Source: Winslowiella toletana (GTDB taxonomy: Bacteria > Pseudomonadota > Gammaproteobacteria > Enterobacterales > Enterobacteriaceae). Taken from it: a DNA stretch of 64,000 nucleotides. The position numbers and the translations under genes were made by a program. Location of the stretch: contig NZ_JAGGMQ010000001.1 in NCBI RefSeq assembly GCF_017875465.1, positions 62,001 to 126,000 of the forward strand, written 5' to 3'. The notes under the pieces are model-generated. The model had not been told where the DNA came from and ran no database searches. It saw nothing but the letters and a program-made list of their open reading frames with translations. Of the stretch, positions 56,144-64,000 are shown piece after piece. Numbering within the stretch: position 1 is the stretch's first letter; each line of letters starts with the position of its first letter.

Positions 56144-56992
56144 ATGCAAGCGCAAACTCTGCAACGAAAAGTTTTACGTACCATTTGCCCTGATGCGAAA
56201 GGGCTGATCGCCAAAATCACCAATATTTGTTACAAGCATGAGCTGAATATCGTGCAGAACAATGAATTTGTTGATCATCGCACCGGGCGCTTCTTTATGC
56301 GCACCGAGCTGGAAGGGATCTTTAATGATAATACCCTGCTGGCCGATCTCGACAGTGCATTGCCACAAGGCTCGGTACGCGAACTTGGCGCTGCTGGTCG
56401 TCGTCGCGTGGTGATTCTGGTCACCAAAGAAGCACACTGCCTTGGCGATCTGCTGATGAAGAGCATTTATGGCGGTCTGGACGTAGAAATCGCGGCGGTG
56501 ATTGGCAATCATGAAACGCTGCGCACGCTGGTGGAGCGTTTTGATATTCCTTTCGTGCTGGTCAGCCACGAAGGGATGACGCGCGAGCAACACGATAACA
56601 ATATGGCGGCGGAGATCGATCGCTATCAGCCGGATTATGTGGTGCTGGCGAAATATATGCGCGTACTGACGCCGGCATTTGTACAGCGTTATCCGAACCA
56701 GATTATCAATATCCACCACTCTTTCCTGCCCGCCTTTATCGGCGCGCGTCCTTATCACCAGGCTTATGAGCGCGGCGTGAAGATAATCGGCGCCACTGCG
56801 CACTACGTGAACGACAACCTCGATGAAGGTCCGATCATTATGCAGGACGTGATTCATGTCGATCACAACTACACCGCCGAAGATATGATGCGCGCTGGTC
56901 GTGATGTGGAAAAAAATGTGTTGAGCCGGGCGCTGTATAAGGTACTGGCGCAACGCGTATTTGTTTACGGCAACCGCACCATTATTCTGTAA
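56144..56992 (+). CDS. purU: Formyltetrahydrofolate deformylase
   Basis: 282 residues from ATG 56144 (E. coli 280). An N-terminal ACT domain (about 8-85, RKVLRTICPDAKGLIAKITN) is followed by a formyltransferase-like domain with the catalytic Asn-His-Asp set: NIHHSFLPAFIGARPYHQAY and the aspartate in NDNLDEGPII. It hydrolyses 10-formyl-THF to formate, supplying PurT, and is regulated by methionine and glycine through the ACT domain. An in-frame ATG at 56120 would add eight unconserved residues. Confidence 0.97.
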   Translation: MQAQTLQRKVLRTICPDAKGLIAKITNICYKHELNIVQNNEFVDHRTGRFFMRTELEGIFNDNTLLADLDSALPQGSVRELGAAGRRRVVILVTKEAHCLGDLLMKSIYGGLDVEIAAVIGNHETLRTLVERFDIPFVLVSHEGMTREQHDNNMAAEIDRYQPDYVVLAKYMRVLTPAFVQRYPNQIINIHHSFLPAFIGARPYHQAYERGVKIIGATAHYVNDNLDEGPIIMQDVIHVDHNYTAEDMMRAGRDVEKNVLSRALYKVLAQRVFVYGNRTIIL

Positions 56993-57141
56993 ACGCCGTC
57001 CCCGTATGCTGTTTTGTGCAGCAAAGCAGCATCACGGGTAAAAAAACGGCAAACGATAAACTTTGCGTTATCCAGTGCTTTACAGCCACGCTTCATTTGA
57101 TATGATGCGCCCCGCTTACGAGCATAGTGTTTCAGGCCAGT

Positions 57142-57226
<85 letters not shown>

Positions 57227-57271
57227 TTTGCATTGCGCAGCATGTAAATGATATCCCGCTAGTCTCATTTA

Positions 57272-57358
57272 CCCGTTGGGGAAGGATGAGAAGCTTCGAC
57301 CTCGGAGGTTCGAGTCGAGCGCCAGCGAGACAACGCCGCCTGCGGCGGTAATCCTTCC
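57272..57358 (+). ncRNA. RtT-like repeat RNA in the tyrosine tRNA operon, copy 1
   Basis: An 87-nt block in the tRNA spacer, starting CCCGTTGGGGAAGGATGAGA and containing a tRNA-like GGAGGTTCGAGTCGAG and a GCCGCC/GGCGGT hairpin. It recurs after the second tRNA with only two differences. Position and composition match the RtT RNA repeats of the E. coli tyrT operon, an RNA released during processing of the tRNA transcript and linked to the stringent response. Confidence 0.65.
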
Positions 57359-57416
57359 CGCACAATGGTAAGGCTTTATCTGGTAATACACTGTAAGTTT
57401 GTAACACGCTTCCCCT

Positions 57417-57501
<85 letters not shown>

Positions 57502-57546
57502 TTTCAGTAGTAACCAATCTTTTGTCTTTGCACTCTCAGTCATTTT

Positions 57547-57633
57547 CCCGTTGGGGAAGGATGAGAAGCTTCGATCTCGAAGGTTCGAGTCGAGCGCCAG
57601 CGAGACAACGCCGCCTGCGGCGGTAATCCTTCC
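57547..57633 (+). ncRNA. RtT-like repeat RNA, copy 2
   Basis: Eighty-five of 87 positions match copy 1 (57272-57358); the flanking spacer has diverged. Conservation of only this block between two spacers suggests selection or recent conversion of the RNA element. Confidence 0.65.
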
Positions 57634-57660
57634 AGGCATTATCCGCTGAAACGTAACACG

Positions 57661-57674
57661 CTCCCCCACCACCA
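57661..57674 (+). repeat. Third, truncated tRNA-Tyr 3' end
   Basis: CTCCCCCACCACCA follows RtT copy 2 and nearly repeats the 3' end of the tRNA (TTCCCCCACCACCA), without a tRNA body. It lies 173 nt after the end of tRNA copy 2. In E. coli the tyrT repeats of about 178 bp likewise contain the last bases of the tRNA. Confidence 0.7.
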
Positions 57675-57768
57675 TCCTGATCCCATGCTTTTCACCAGCC
57701 GTAATGACATACCCTGCCCAAATCTGCTACCATCCGGCCATCTTTTTCTTCGCGAAACGGCAACTGAA

Positions 57769-58575
57769 ATGAAATTTGTTTCTTTTAATATCAATGGGCT
57801 ACGCGCCCGCCCGCATCAGCTTGAAGCCATTATCGAACAGCACCAGCCCGATGTTATCGGTCTGCAGGAAACCAAAGTTCATGATGATATGTTCCCGCTG
57901 GAAGATGTCAGCAAGCTCGGTTACAACGTCTTTTATCACGGCCAGAAAGGCCATTATGGCGTGGCGCTGCTGACCAAAGAGCAGCCGGTTATGGTGCGCC
58001 GCGGTTTCCCTGGTGATGATGAAGATGCGCAACGCCGTCTGATTATGGCTGAACTGGCGACGCCGATGGGCAACCTGACAGTGATCAATGGTTATTTCCC
58101 GCAGGGCGAAAGCCGCGATCATCCGACCAAATTCCCGGCGAAAGATAAGTTCTACCGCGACCTGCAAAATTATCTTGAGCAGCATCTGCAACCGGCGAAT
58201 CCGGTGCTGATTATGGGTGATATGAATATCAGCTCAACCGATCTGGATATCGGCATCGGCGAAGATAACCGCAAGCGCTGGCTGCGCACCGGCAAATGTT
58301 CGTTCCTGCCGGAAGAGCGCGAGTGGATGGATCGTCTGATGAACTGGGGACTGGTGGATACCTGGCGCGCACAGAATCTGGAGACCAGCGACCGTTTCTC
58401 CTGGTTTGACTATCGTTCAAAAGGCTTTGACGACAATCGCGGTCTGCGTATCGATCTGGTGCTGGCGAGTAAACCGCTTGCCGATCGCTGCATCGCGACC
58501 GGCATTGATTATGATATCCGCAGCATGGAGAAGCCGTCTGACCATGCGCCAATCTGGGCGCAGTTCAAACTGTAA
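57769..58575 (+). CDS. xthA: Exodeoxyribonuclease III
   Basis: 268 residues, the E. coli length, starting [23 protein letters not shown]-fold metal and catalytic residues: E34 in LQETK, D and N in [12 protein letters not shown], and the terminal [10 protein letters not shown] histidine. It is the main AP endonuclease and 3'-5' exonuclease. The start is placed at the conserved Met; 28 in-frame codons upstream are not conserved. In E. coli it is not adjacent to the tyrosine tRNAs, so a rearrangement junction lies just upstream. Confidence 0.98.
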   Translation: MKFVSFNINGLRARPHQLEAIIEQHQPDVIGLQETKVHDDMFPLEDVSKLGYNVFYHGQKGHYGVALLTKEQPVMVRRGFPGDDEDAQRRLIMAELATPMGNLTVINGYFPQGESRDHPTKFPAKDKFYRDLQNYLEQHLQPANPVLIMGDMNISSTDLDIGIGEDNRKRWLRTGKCSFLPEEREWMDRLMNWGLVDTWRAQNLETSDRFSWFDYRSKGFDDNRGLRIDLVLASKPLADRCIATGIDYDIRSMEKPSDHAPIWAQFKL

Positions 58576-58608
58576 TGCCGCACACGCTGGCCGCGACGGC
58601 GGTCAGCG

Positions 58609-58929
58609 TTACTGTTTGATCATTTGCCAGATCAGGTTATTGGTGCCCAGCGAGGCTTTATCACGCGCGCACTGCAACAACACGCCTTCCTGCTTAATCA
58701 CCGACCCTTCGCTGTAGTTCTGATTACCATAGGTACAGCAGCGCGCGCAGGGCTGGTTTTGCTGATTGCTGTTACCCTGCGTCCAGACTTCGGGTGGCAA
58801 ATCGACCACCACATCAGTATTGCCGCCGGGACGCGCGTGGTTTGATCCATACTCCTGCGACTGCCCCTGCGCCAGTGCGGCGCTGCTCAGCAGCCAGCCG
58901 GCACACAATAATACGGCTGATAATTTCAT
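58609..58929 (-). CDS. ynjH: DUF1496 family periplasmic protein YnjH
   Basis: 106 residues. A signal peptide (about 1-20, ending SAALA) precedes a small mature protein with a cysteine cluster NQPCARCCTYGNQNYSEGSV and a further Cys near LLQCARDK, the DUF1496 pattern of E. coli YnjH. Function unknown. Its start overlaps the topB stop by one base (TAATG), as the second gene of a topB-ynjH unit. Confidence 0.85.
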   Translation of the reverse strand: MKLSAVLLCAGWLLSSAALAQGQSQEYGSNHARPGGNTDVVVDLPPEVWTQGNSNQQNQPCARCCTYGNQNYSEGSVIKQEGVLLQCARDKASLGTNNLIWQMIKQ

Positions 58930-60851
58930 TACCCGGTTTCCTTTGCCTTTGCCGACTTACGCGGCGGTTTTTTGCTTTTACTGCTGCTCGCGGCGGGCAG
59001 ACCGCGGAACGCATGCGCGGCAGGTTGCTGACGCGCCTGATTAATCAGATTGTAGAGCGTTTCCACCAGCGGATGCATAAAGCCCTGGTAGCTGCACTGT
59101 TTCTCACTGATTTTGGTCAGCGTCGATTCCCACTGCGCGGTCATATCCGGTCTGGCGGCCATCTCCGGTAACGAGTGAATTAACGCCCGCCCGGCTTCGC
59201 TGGAGTGGATATAGCGACCTTTCTTATAGAGAAAGGTGCGCCTGAACAGCAGCTCAATAATCCCGGCGCGTGTAGCCTCCGTTCCTAAACCATCGGTCGC
59301 ACGGAGGATTTTCTTTAGATCTTTATCCTGCACAAAGCGTGCAATGCCGGTCATCGCTGACAGCAGCGTGGCATCAGTAAAAGGTCGCGGCGGCTGAGTT
59401 TGCTTCTCTACCACTTCACCGCGTTCGCACAACAGTTCATCGCCTTTCGCCACCACCGGCAGCGGCGTGCCGTCATTCTCTTCGTCGCGCTCCTTGCTGC
59501 CCAGCAGCGCCCGCCAGCCCGCTTCGGCCAGAAAACGGGCCTTAGCGATAAATTTGCCGCCGGCGATATCCAGATCGATGACACATTTGCGGTATACCGC
59601 ATCCGGGCAGAACTGCATCAGATATTGCCGCGCCACCAGACGATAAATATTGGCTTCATTCTCGCTAAGCCGGGTCTGACTGCTGCGCGCAGTCGGAATA
59701 ATCGCGTGGTGGGCATCAACTTTTTTATCGTCCCAGCAGCGATTTTTACGGTCAGTGTCAAAATCCGCTGGCGGCGTTAACTCGGGCTGATGGGCATTAA
59801 TAGCGTTAAGCACCGCATGGCGACCGGCAAAGTGTTCATCCGGTAAATAGCGGCTATCTGAACGTGGGTAAGTGATAAGCTTATGGGTTTCGTACAGTTT
59901 CTGACAGGTATCCAGCACCACCTGCGCGCTAAGGCCAAAACGGCGCGCGGCTTCAATTTGCAGGCTGGAGAGTGAAAACGGCAGCGGCGCGGTGTCGTTT
60001 TCACGCTTGTCCTGATACTGGGTGACGATAGCCGGTTGTCCGCCAATTCGCGCGACAACATGGTCGGCCAGCGGACGATGCAGTAGCCGCCCCTCTTCAT
60101 CCTGATAAGGCTCGCAGGAGTCACTCGGCTGCCACAGGGCGACAAAGCGCTCCTCTGCTGGCGTGACGATATGCGCTTTGACTTCAAAAAAATCCCTGGC
60201 GACAAAGTTTTCAATCTCTTCATCGCGGCGCACCACCAGCCCCAGCACCGGCGTCTGCACACGGCCAACCGACAGTACGCCGTCATAGCCAGCATTGCGT
60301 CCCAGCAGGGTGTAAGCGCGCGTCATATTAATGCCGTACAGCCAGTCGGCACGCGAACGGGCCAGCGCCGATACACACAGCGGAATAAATTCACGGTTTT
60401 CGCGCAGGCGACTCACCGCGCGCTCTACTGCGGAGGGGTTAAGATCGTTAATCAGGCAGCGCTGCACTTTTTCGCGCTTTTCAGCCGGCAGTTCCAGATA
60501 ATCGAGCACTTCATCGACCAGCAACTGCCCTTCGCGGTCCGGGTCACCGGCATGAATCACTTCACTGGCCTGCGCCAGCAGACCTTTAATCACATTCAGT
60601 TGTTTAGCGACGGAAGGACGTGGCTGTAACTGCCACTTTTCCGGCACTATCGGTAAATCAGCCAGCGACCAGCGCGCAAAGCGGCTGTTATAGCTATCAG
60701 GCTGCGCCTGCTCCAGCAGGTGCCCGACGCACCAGGTGACCATCTGATCGTTGCCACAGGCAATAAAACCATCGCCACGACGATGTGGCTTCGGCAACAC
60801 GTCGGCAATAGCACGAGCAAGGCTCGGTTTTTCGGCAATAAACAGGCGCAT
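58929..60851 (-). CDS. topB: DNA topoisomerase III
   Basis: 640 residues (E. coli 653; the basic tail is a little shorter). TOPRIM motif [20 protein letters not shown] and [20 protein letters not shown]; the active-site tyrosine is in [12 protein letters not shown] near residue 328. It lacks the zinc ribbons of TopA and ends in a Lys/Ser/Pro tail ([19 protein letters not shown]). It decatenates replicating and recombining DNA, with RecQ. In E. coli selD lies directly upstream; here the upstream 225 bp lead straight to ydjA. Confidence 0.97.
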   Translation of the reverse strand: MRLFIAEKPSLARAIADVLPKPHRRGDGFIACGNDQMVTWCVGHLLEQAQPDSYNSRFARWSLADLPIVPEKWQLQPRPSVAKQLNVIKGLLAQASEVIHAGDPDREGQLLVDEVLDYLELPAEKREKVQRCLINDLNPSAVERAVSRLRENREFIPLCVSALARSRADWLYGINMTRAYTLLGRNAGYDGVLSVGRVQTPVLGLVVRRDEEIENFVARDFFEVKAHIVTPAEERFVALWQPSDSCEPYQDEEGRLLHRPLADHVVARIGGQPAIVTQYQDKRENDTAPLPFSLSSLQIEAARRFGLSAQVVLDTCQKLYETHKLITYPRSDSRYLPDEHFAGRHAVLNAINAHQPELTPPADFDTDRKNRCWDDKKVDAHHAIIPTARSSQTRLSENEANIYRLVARQYLMQFCPDAVYRKCVIDLDIAGGKFIAKARFLAEAGWRALLGSKERDEENDGTPLPVVAKGDELLCERGEVVEKQTQPPRPFTDATLLSAMTGIARFVQDKDLKKILRATDGLGTEATRAGIIELLFRRTFLYKKGRYIHSSEAGRALIHSLPEMAARPDMTAQWESTLTKISEKQCSYQGFMHPLVETLYNLINQARQQPAAHAFRGLPAASSSKSKKPPRKSAKAKETG

Positions 60852-61030
60852 TATTTCGTCTTAACCCTTTGCTTCACGGTTGAATCCGAAGATGCACGGG
60901 AGTGCCATGCCAGCGTGTGGTTCATCAGTCACTCCATCGTCGCATAATCGCCGCTATGTTAGCGTGTTCAACCGGCAGTGATAAGCTTATCGTCACTGTC
61001 CACGGCTTATTCGCTCATAATGCCGACGAA

Positions 61031-61056
61031 ATGCAGGGTTGCTCACAACCCTGCAT
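61031..61056 (-). terminator. Hairpin after ydjA
   Basis: An 11-bp perfect stem ATGCAGGGTTG/CAACCCTGCAT with a 4-nt loop, 21 nt past the ydjA stop on the minus strand. Only three T follow, so termination strength is uncertain. Confidence 0.6.
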
Positions 61057-61076
61057 GCAGCAATGCAAAAAGTCAC

Positions 61077-61628
61077 TCAGAAATAACTGACAAATGGCGC
61101 GCTATCCGGGGAAATAACGGTAGTGGAAGATTTTAACTGCGGCGTGCCGAGATAGAGAAAACCGACAATGGCGTCCTGCTCGCGGCAGTTGAACGCATCG
61201 CGTACCGCCGCGTGTTCGGTCCATGCGCCGCTGCGCCAGATGCCGTTAAAGCCCTGCGCCACGGCAGCCATCTGCATCGCCATTACCGCACAACCCGCGG
61301 AGACGACCTGCTCCCAGCGCGGTACTTTAGGATCGTTTTCACAGTGAGCCACCACGGTGATAATCATCGGCGCGCGGAACGGCGCCTGCTGCGCTTTGTT
61401 GATCGCTTTCTCATCCAGTCCATCATCACGGGCCGCTTTTTCCAGCAGCTCACTGAAACGCTGACGTCCTTCATGCTCAACCACAATAAAGCGCCACGGC
61501 TGTAATGTGCCATGGTCTGGCGCACGCATTGCCGCACGCATAATATTCTCTAACGCCTCGCCCGCCGGTGCGGGTTCTGCCAGGCGTGATGCCGAGCGAC
61601 GGTTCAGTAATAAATCCAGAGCATCCAT
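61077..61628 (-). CDS. ydjA: Nitroreductase family protein YdjA
   Basis: 183 residues, the E. coli length, from ATG 61628 with a perfect AGGAGG site; a much longer in-frame reading upstream is not conserved and runs through the sppA promoter area. The minimal FMN-binding nitroreductase fold is seen in [53 protein letters not shown] and GFLYLGTPQ. Physiological substrate unknown. It is divergent from sppA. Confidence 0.95.
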   Translation of the reverse strand: MDALDLLLNRRSASRLAEPAPAGEALENIMRAAMRAPDHGTLQPWRFIVVEHEGRQRFSELLEKAARDDGLDEKAINKAQQAPFRAPMIITVVAHCENDPKVPRWEQVVSAGCAVMAMQMAAVAQGFNGIWRSGAWTEHAAVRDAFNCREQDAIVGFLYLGTPQLKSSTTVISPDSAPFVSYF

Positions 61629-61800
61629 TGACGCCTCCTGATAATGAGTAGCATTTACGACTTGGCAAACTACCACAGGCTGACCTTTTGTTACAGCATA
61701 GTGCTTTTTCCTGCTGACAATTGGGCTGTCGCTCTTTAGGATGAGCCATCCCCCGCCAGCCAACCGCTTTCGGGTATTACTCTGCGAATATGGAGATGAC

Positions 61801-63657
61801 ATGCGCACTTTGTGGCGAATTATCGCTGGTTTTTTTAAATGGACATGGCGTGTAGTGAACTTTGTCCGTGAGTTCATTCTTAACCTGTTTTTGCTGTTTT
61901 TAATTGTGATTTGCGCAGGTATCTGGTTCCAGATAAACAGCGCCAGTTCCCCGGCTGAAGTACCACGCGGCGCATTGAAAGTGGATCTGGCCGGTGTGGT
62001 GGTGGATAAGCCGTCAGTCAGCAACCGTCTGAGTAAACTGGGTCGTCAGTTACTTGGCGCCAGTAGCGATCGTCTGAAAGAGAACTCGCTGTTCGATGTG
62101 GTAAATGCCATTCGTCAGGCGAAAGATGACAAAAATATTACCGGCATGGTGCTGGATCTGCGCGACTTCGCTGGCGCCGATCAGCCTTCACTGCAATATA
62201 TCGGTAAAGCGCTGCGCGAATTCCGCGACAGTGGCAAACCGATCTACGCCACCGGCAGCAGCTACAGCCAGGGACAGTACTACCTCGCCAGCTTTGCTAA
62301 TACCGTGTATCTCTCTTCGCAGGGTGCCGTTGATCTGCACGGTTTTGCCACCAACTCGCTCTACTACAAGACGCTGCTGGATAAACTGAAAGTCACCTCG
62401 CATGTCTTCCGTGTGGGTACCTATAAATCGGCGGTTGAGCCATTCCTGCGCGATGATATGTCCCCTGCCGCACGCGATGCGGACAGTCGCTGGATTGGTG
62501 AACTGTGGCAAAATTATCTGAATACCATTGCCGCTAACCGCCAGATTACACCTGAGCAGCTGTTCCCTGGCGCGCAGGGCGTACTGGATGGTCTGAAGAA
62601 AGTAGGTGGTGATACTGCGCAATATGCCAAAGACAATAAGCTGGTCGATCAGCTGGCGTCACGCGCGGCAGTGGATCTGCAGCTGGCGCAAAAATTTGGC
62701 TATAACAAGCAGGAGCATGATTACAACAACATCAGCATCTATGACTATCCGCTGAAAGACACCACCGCCAGTGATGGCAATATTGCGGTAGTGATGGCAA
62801 ATGGCGCGATTATGGATGGCGAAGAAGCGCCTGGCACCGTTGGCGGTGACACCACTGCGAAGCAGATCCGCGAAGCGCGCCTCGATCCTAAAATCAAAGC
62901 GATTGTGCTGCGCGTCAACAGTCCGGGTGGCAGCGTTAGTGCTTCCGAAGTGATTCGTGAAGAGCTGGCGGCGGCGCGTGATGCTGGTAAACCGGTCGTC
63001 GTGTCGATGGGCGGGATGGCCGCTTCCGGCGGTTACTGGATCTCTACCCCGGCCAGCTATATCGTCGCCAGCCCAACCACGCTGACCGGCTCAATTGGCA
63101 TCTTCGGCGTAATCAATACCGTGGAAAACTCACTTGATGCGATTGGCGTGCATACCGATGGCGTGGCAACATCGCCGCTGGCGGACATCGCCTCCACCAA
63201 AGCGCTGCCAGACGAAGTGCAGCAGCTGATGCAGCTGAGCATTGAGAATGGCTATAAAAACTTCCTCGGTCTGGTGGCAAAATCGCGTAATAAAACCCCG
63301 GAACAGATTGACCAGATTGCACAGGGTCACGTCTGGACCGGCAGCGATGCTAAATCCAATGGTCTGGTGGATGCACTGGGCGACTTCGACGACGCGGTAG
63401 CCAAAGCGGCGGAGCTGGCGAAACTGCAAAATTATCAGCTGCAATGGTCACAGGATGAACCCACGCTGTTTGACGCCCTGCTCAGCCAGATGGATGTTTC
63501 CATCCGCGCCTCACTGCCGGAAGCGCTGAAGGCGTATCTGCCTGCGCCAATGGCCGATGTGATGGCGGATATGAAGAAACAACCTGGTTTGTTCGACGAT
63601 CTTAATGATCCACAGAACCGTTATGCACTCTGCCTGACCTGCGGCGACGTGCGTTAA
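61801..63657 (+). CDS. sppA: Signal peptide peptidase SppA (protease IV)
   Basis: 618 residues, the E. coli length, starting [20 protein letters not shown] at 61801. One N-terminal membrane anchor (about 24-46) precedes two tandem S49 domains. The general-base lysine is in [13 protein letters not shown] in the first domain, and the nucleophile serine in [12 protein letters not shown] in the second. It degrades cleaved signal peptides in the inner membrane. It is followed by a terminator and then ansA, as in E. coli. Confidence 0.98.
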   Translation: MRTLWRIIAGFFKWTWRVVNFVREFILNLFLLFLIVICAGIWFQINSASSPAEVPRGALKVDLAGVVVDKPSVSNRLSKLGRQLLGASSDRLKENSLFDVVNAIRQAKDDKNITGMVLDLRDFAGADQPSLQYIGKALREFRDSGKPIYATGSSYSQGQYYLASFANTVYLSSQGAVDLHGFATNSLYYKTLLDKLKVTSHVFRVGTYKSAVEPFLRDDMSPAARDADSRWIGELWQNYLNTIAANRQITPEQLFPGAQGVLDGLKKVGGDTAQYAKDNKLVDQLASRAAVDLQLAQKFGYNKQEHDYNNISIYDYPLKDTTASDGNIAVVMANGAIMDGEEAPGTVGGDTTAKQIREARLDPKIKAIVLRVNSPGGSVSASEVIREELAAARDAGKPVVVSMGGMAASGGYWISTPASYIVASPTTLTGSIGIFGVINTVENSLDAIGVHTDGVATSPLADIASTKALPDEVQQLMQLSIENGYKNFLGLVAKSRNKTPEQIDQIAQGHVWTGSDAKSNGLVDALGDFDDAVAKAAELAKLQNYQLQWSQDEPTLFDALLSQMDVSIRASLPEALKAYLPAPMADVMADMKKQPGLFDDLNDPQNRYALCLTCGDVR

Positions 63658-63664
63658 TCCTCTC

Positions 63665-63690
63665 AGCCCGGCGTTTGCCGGGCTGCTTTT
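63665..63690 (+). terminator. sppA terminator
   Basis: An 8-bp stem AGCCCGGC-GTTT-GCCGGGCT followed by GCTTTT, 7 nt after the sppA stop. Confidence 0.8.
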
Positions 63691-63751
63691 CACCGTATTT
63701 CCTTCTATACTGCGCCCTTTATGGCAAGTCCCGAGTCCCTGAGTCTATTTT

Positions 63752-64000
63752 ATGCAAAAAAAATCTATCTATGTTGCCTACACTGGCGGCACCATCGGTA
63801 TGCAACGTTCTGAACAAGGCTACATTCCGGTATCCGGTCATCTGCAAACCCAGCTGGCGAATATGCCTGAGTTTCACCGCCCGGAAATGCCTGCCTTCAC
63901 CATCCATGAGTACGCGCCATTGATGGATTCTTCGGATATGACCCCGGAGGACTGGCAATCGATTGCGGAAGACATCGAGAAAAATTACGATAACTACGAT
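63752..64000 (+). CDS. ansA: L-asparaginase I, N-terminal part (cut by window edge)
   Basis: 83 codons from ATG 63752 to the window end, out of about 338. It starts MQKKSIYVAYTGGTIGMQRS, which carries the first catalytic threonine of the TGGTIG motif, and continues GYIPVSGHLQTQLANMPEFH and the MDSSDMTPEDWQ segment that binds the aspartate product. The cytoplasmic enzyme hydrolyses asparagine to aspartate and ammonia. The other catalytic motif (HGTDT) lies beyond the window. Confidence 0.97.
   Translation, partial: MQKKSIYVAYTGGTIGMQRSEQGYIPVSGHLQTQLANMPEFHRPEMPAFTIHEYAPLMDSSDMTPEDWQSIAEDIEKNYDNYD

Noticed and set aside
61629..62024. Long N-terminal extension of ydjA
   Set aside because: The conserved start has a perfect AGGAGG site, and the extension overlaps the sppA start region and is not like any YdjA N-terminus.

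Overview
The window is a chromosomal segment of an enterobacterium, most likely of the Erwiniaceae (Erwinia/Pantoea-like). Gene content and order follow the E. coli trp-tonB-opp-hns region closely. Departures fit that family rather than E. coli itself: trpG and trpD are separate genes, ugd and a UDP-sugar epimerase sit between galU and hns, selD is absent between topB and ydjA, and the purU/tRNA-Tyr block is joined directly to the xthA-topB-sppA-ansA block. The genus is inferred from synteny and remembered protein sequences; no database search was run.

Left core (1-10084): the 5' part of acnA, three small genes (ymiA-yciX-ymiC) too short for ordinary gene finders, cysB, topA, yciN, sohB, yciK, btuR and rluB. 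Accessory island (10085-15620): this replaces E. coli yciQ between rluB and yciO. It holds two copies of a 36-bp direct repeat, each followed by a decayed integrase start; a frameshifted DUF2778 (Tlde1-like) effector with an overlapping small membrane gene; a second candidate toxin/immunity pair; a symE-like gene flanked by two DUF1493 paralogues, one cut short by a nonsense codon; and a lipoprotein with a trypsin-like catalytic triad.

Tryptophan block (15625-24060): yciO and rnm, then trpLEGDCBA with promoter, TrpR operator, attenuator and final terminator. The next stretch (24207-31201) has a secreted zinc metalloprotease with a chitin-binding-like C-terminus where E. coli has yciGFE, then a BON lipoprotein, ompW with a perfect FNR box, a YkgJ-type protein, yciCBA and tonB. 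An unrecognised 607-residue repeat protein (31506-33329) lies between tonB and yciI, in place of E. coli kch. Then come yciI, yciY, clsA, yciU and an oppABCDF operon with a second oppA upstream.

Right part (44255-64000): ychE, adhE, tdk, hns, a UDP-sugar cluster (galU-ugd-epimerase) able to make UDP-glucose, UDP-glucuronate and probably UDP-galacturonate for envelope polysaccharides, rssB-rssA, ychJ, purU, a tandem tRNA-Tyr locus with RtT-like spacer repeats, xthA, ynjH-topB, ydjA, sppA and the 5' end of ansA. Core genes are intact. Decay (frameshift, nonsense codon, integrase remnants, doubtful symE start) is concentrated in the rluB-yciO island, which is the most interesting accessory stretch together with the 607-residue protein.
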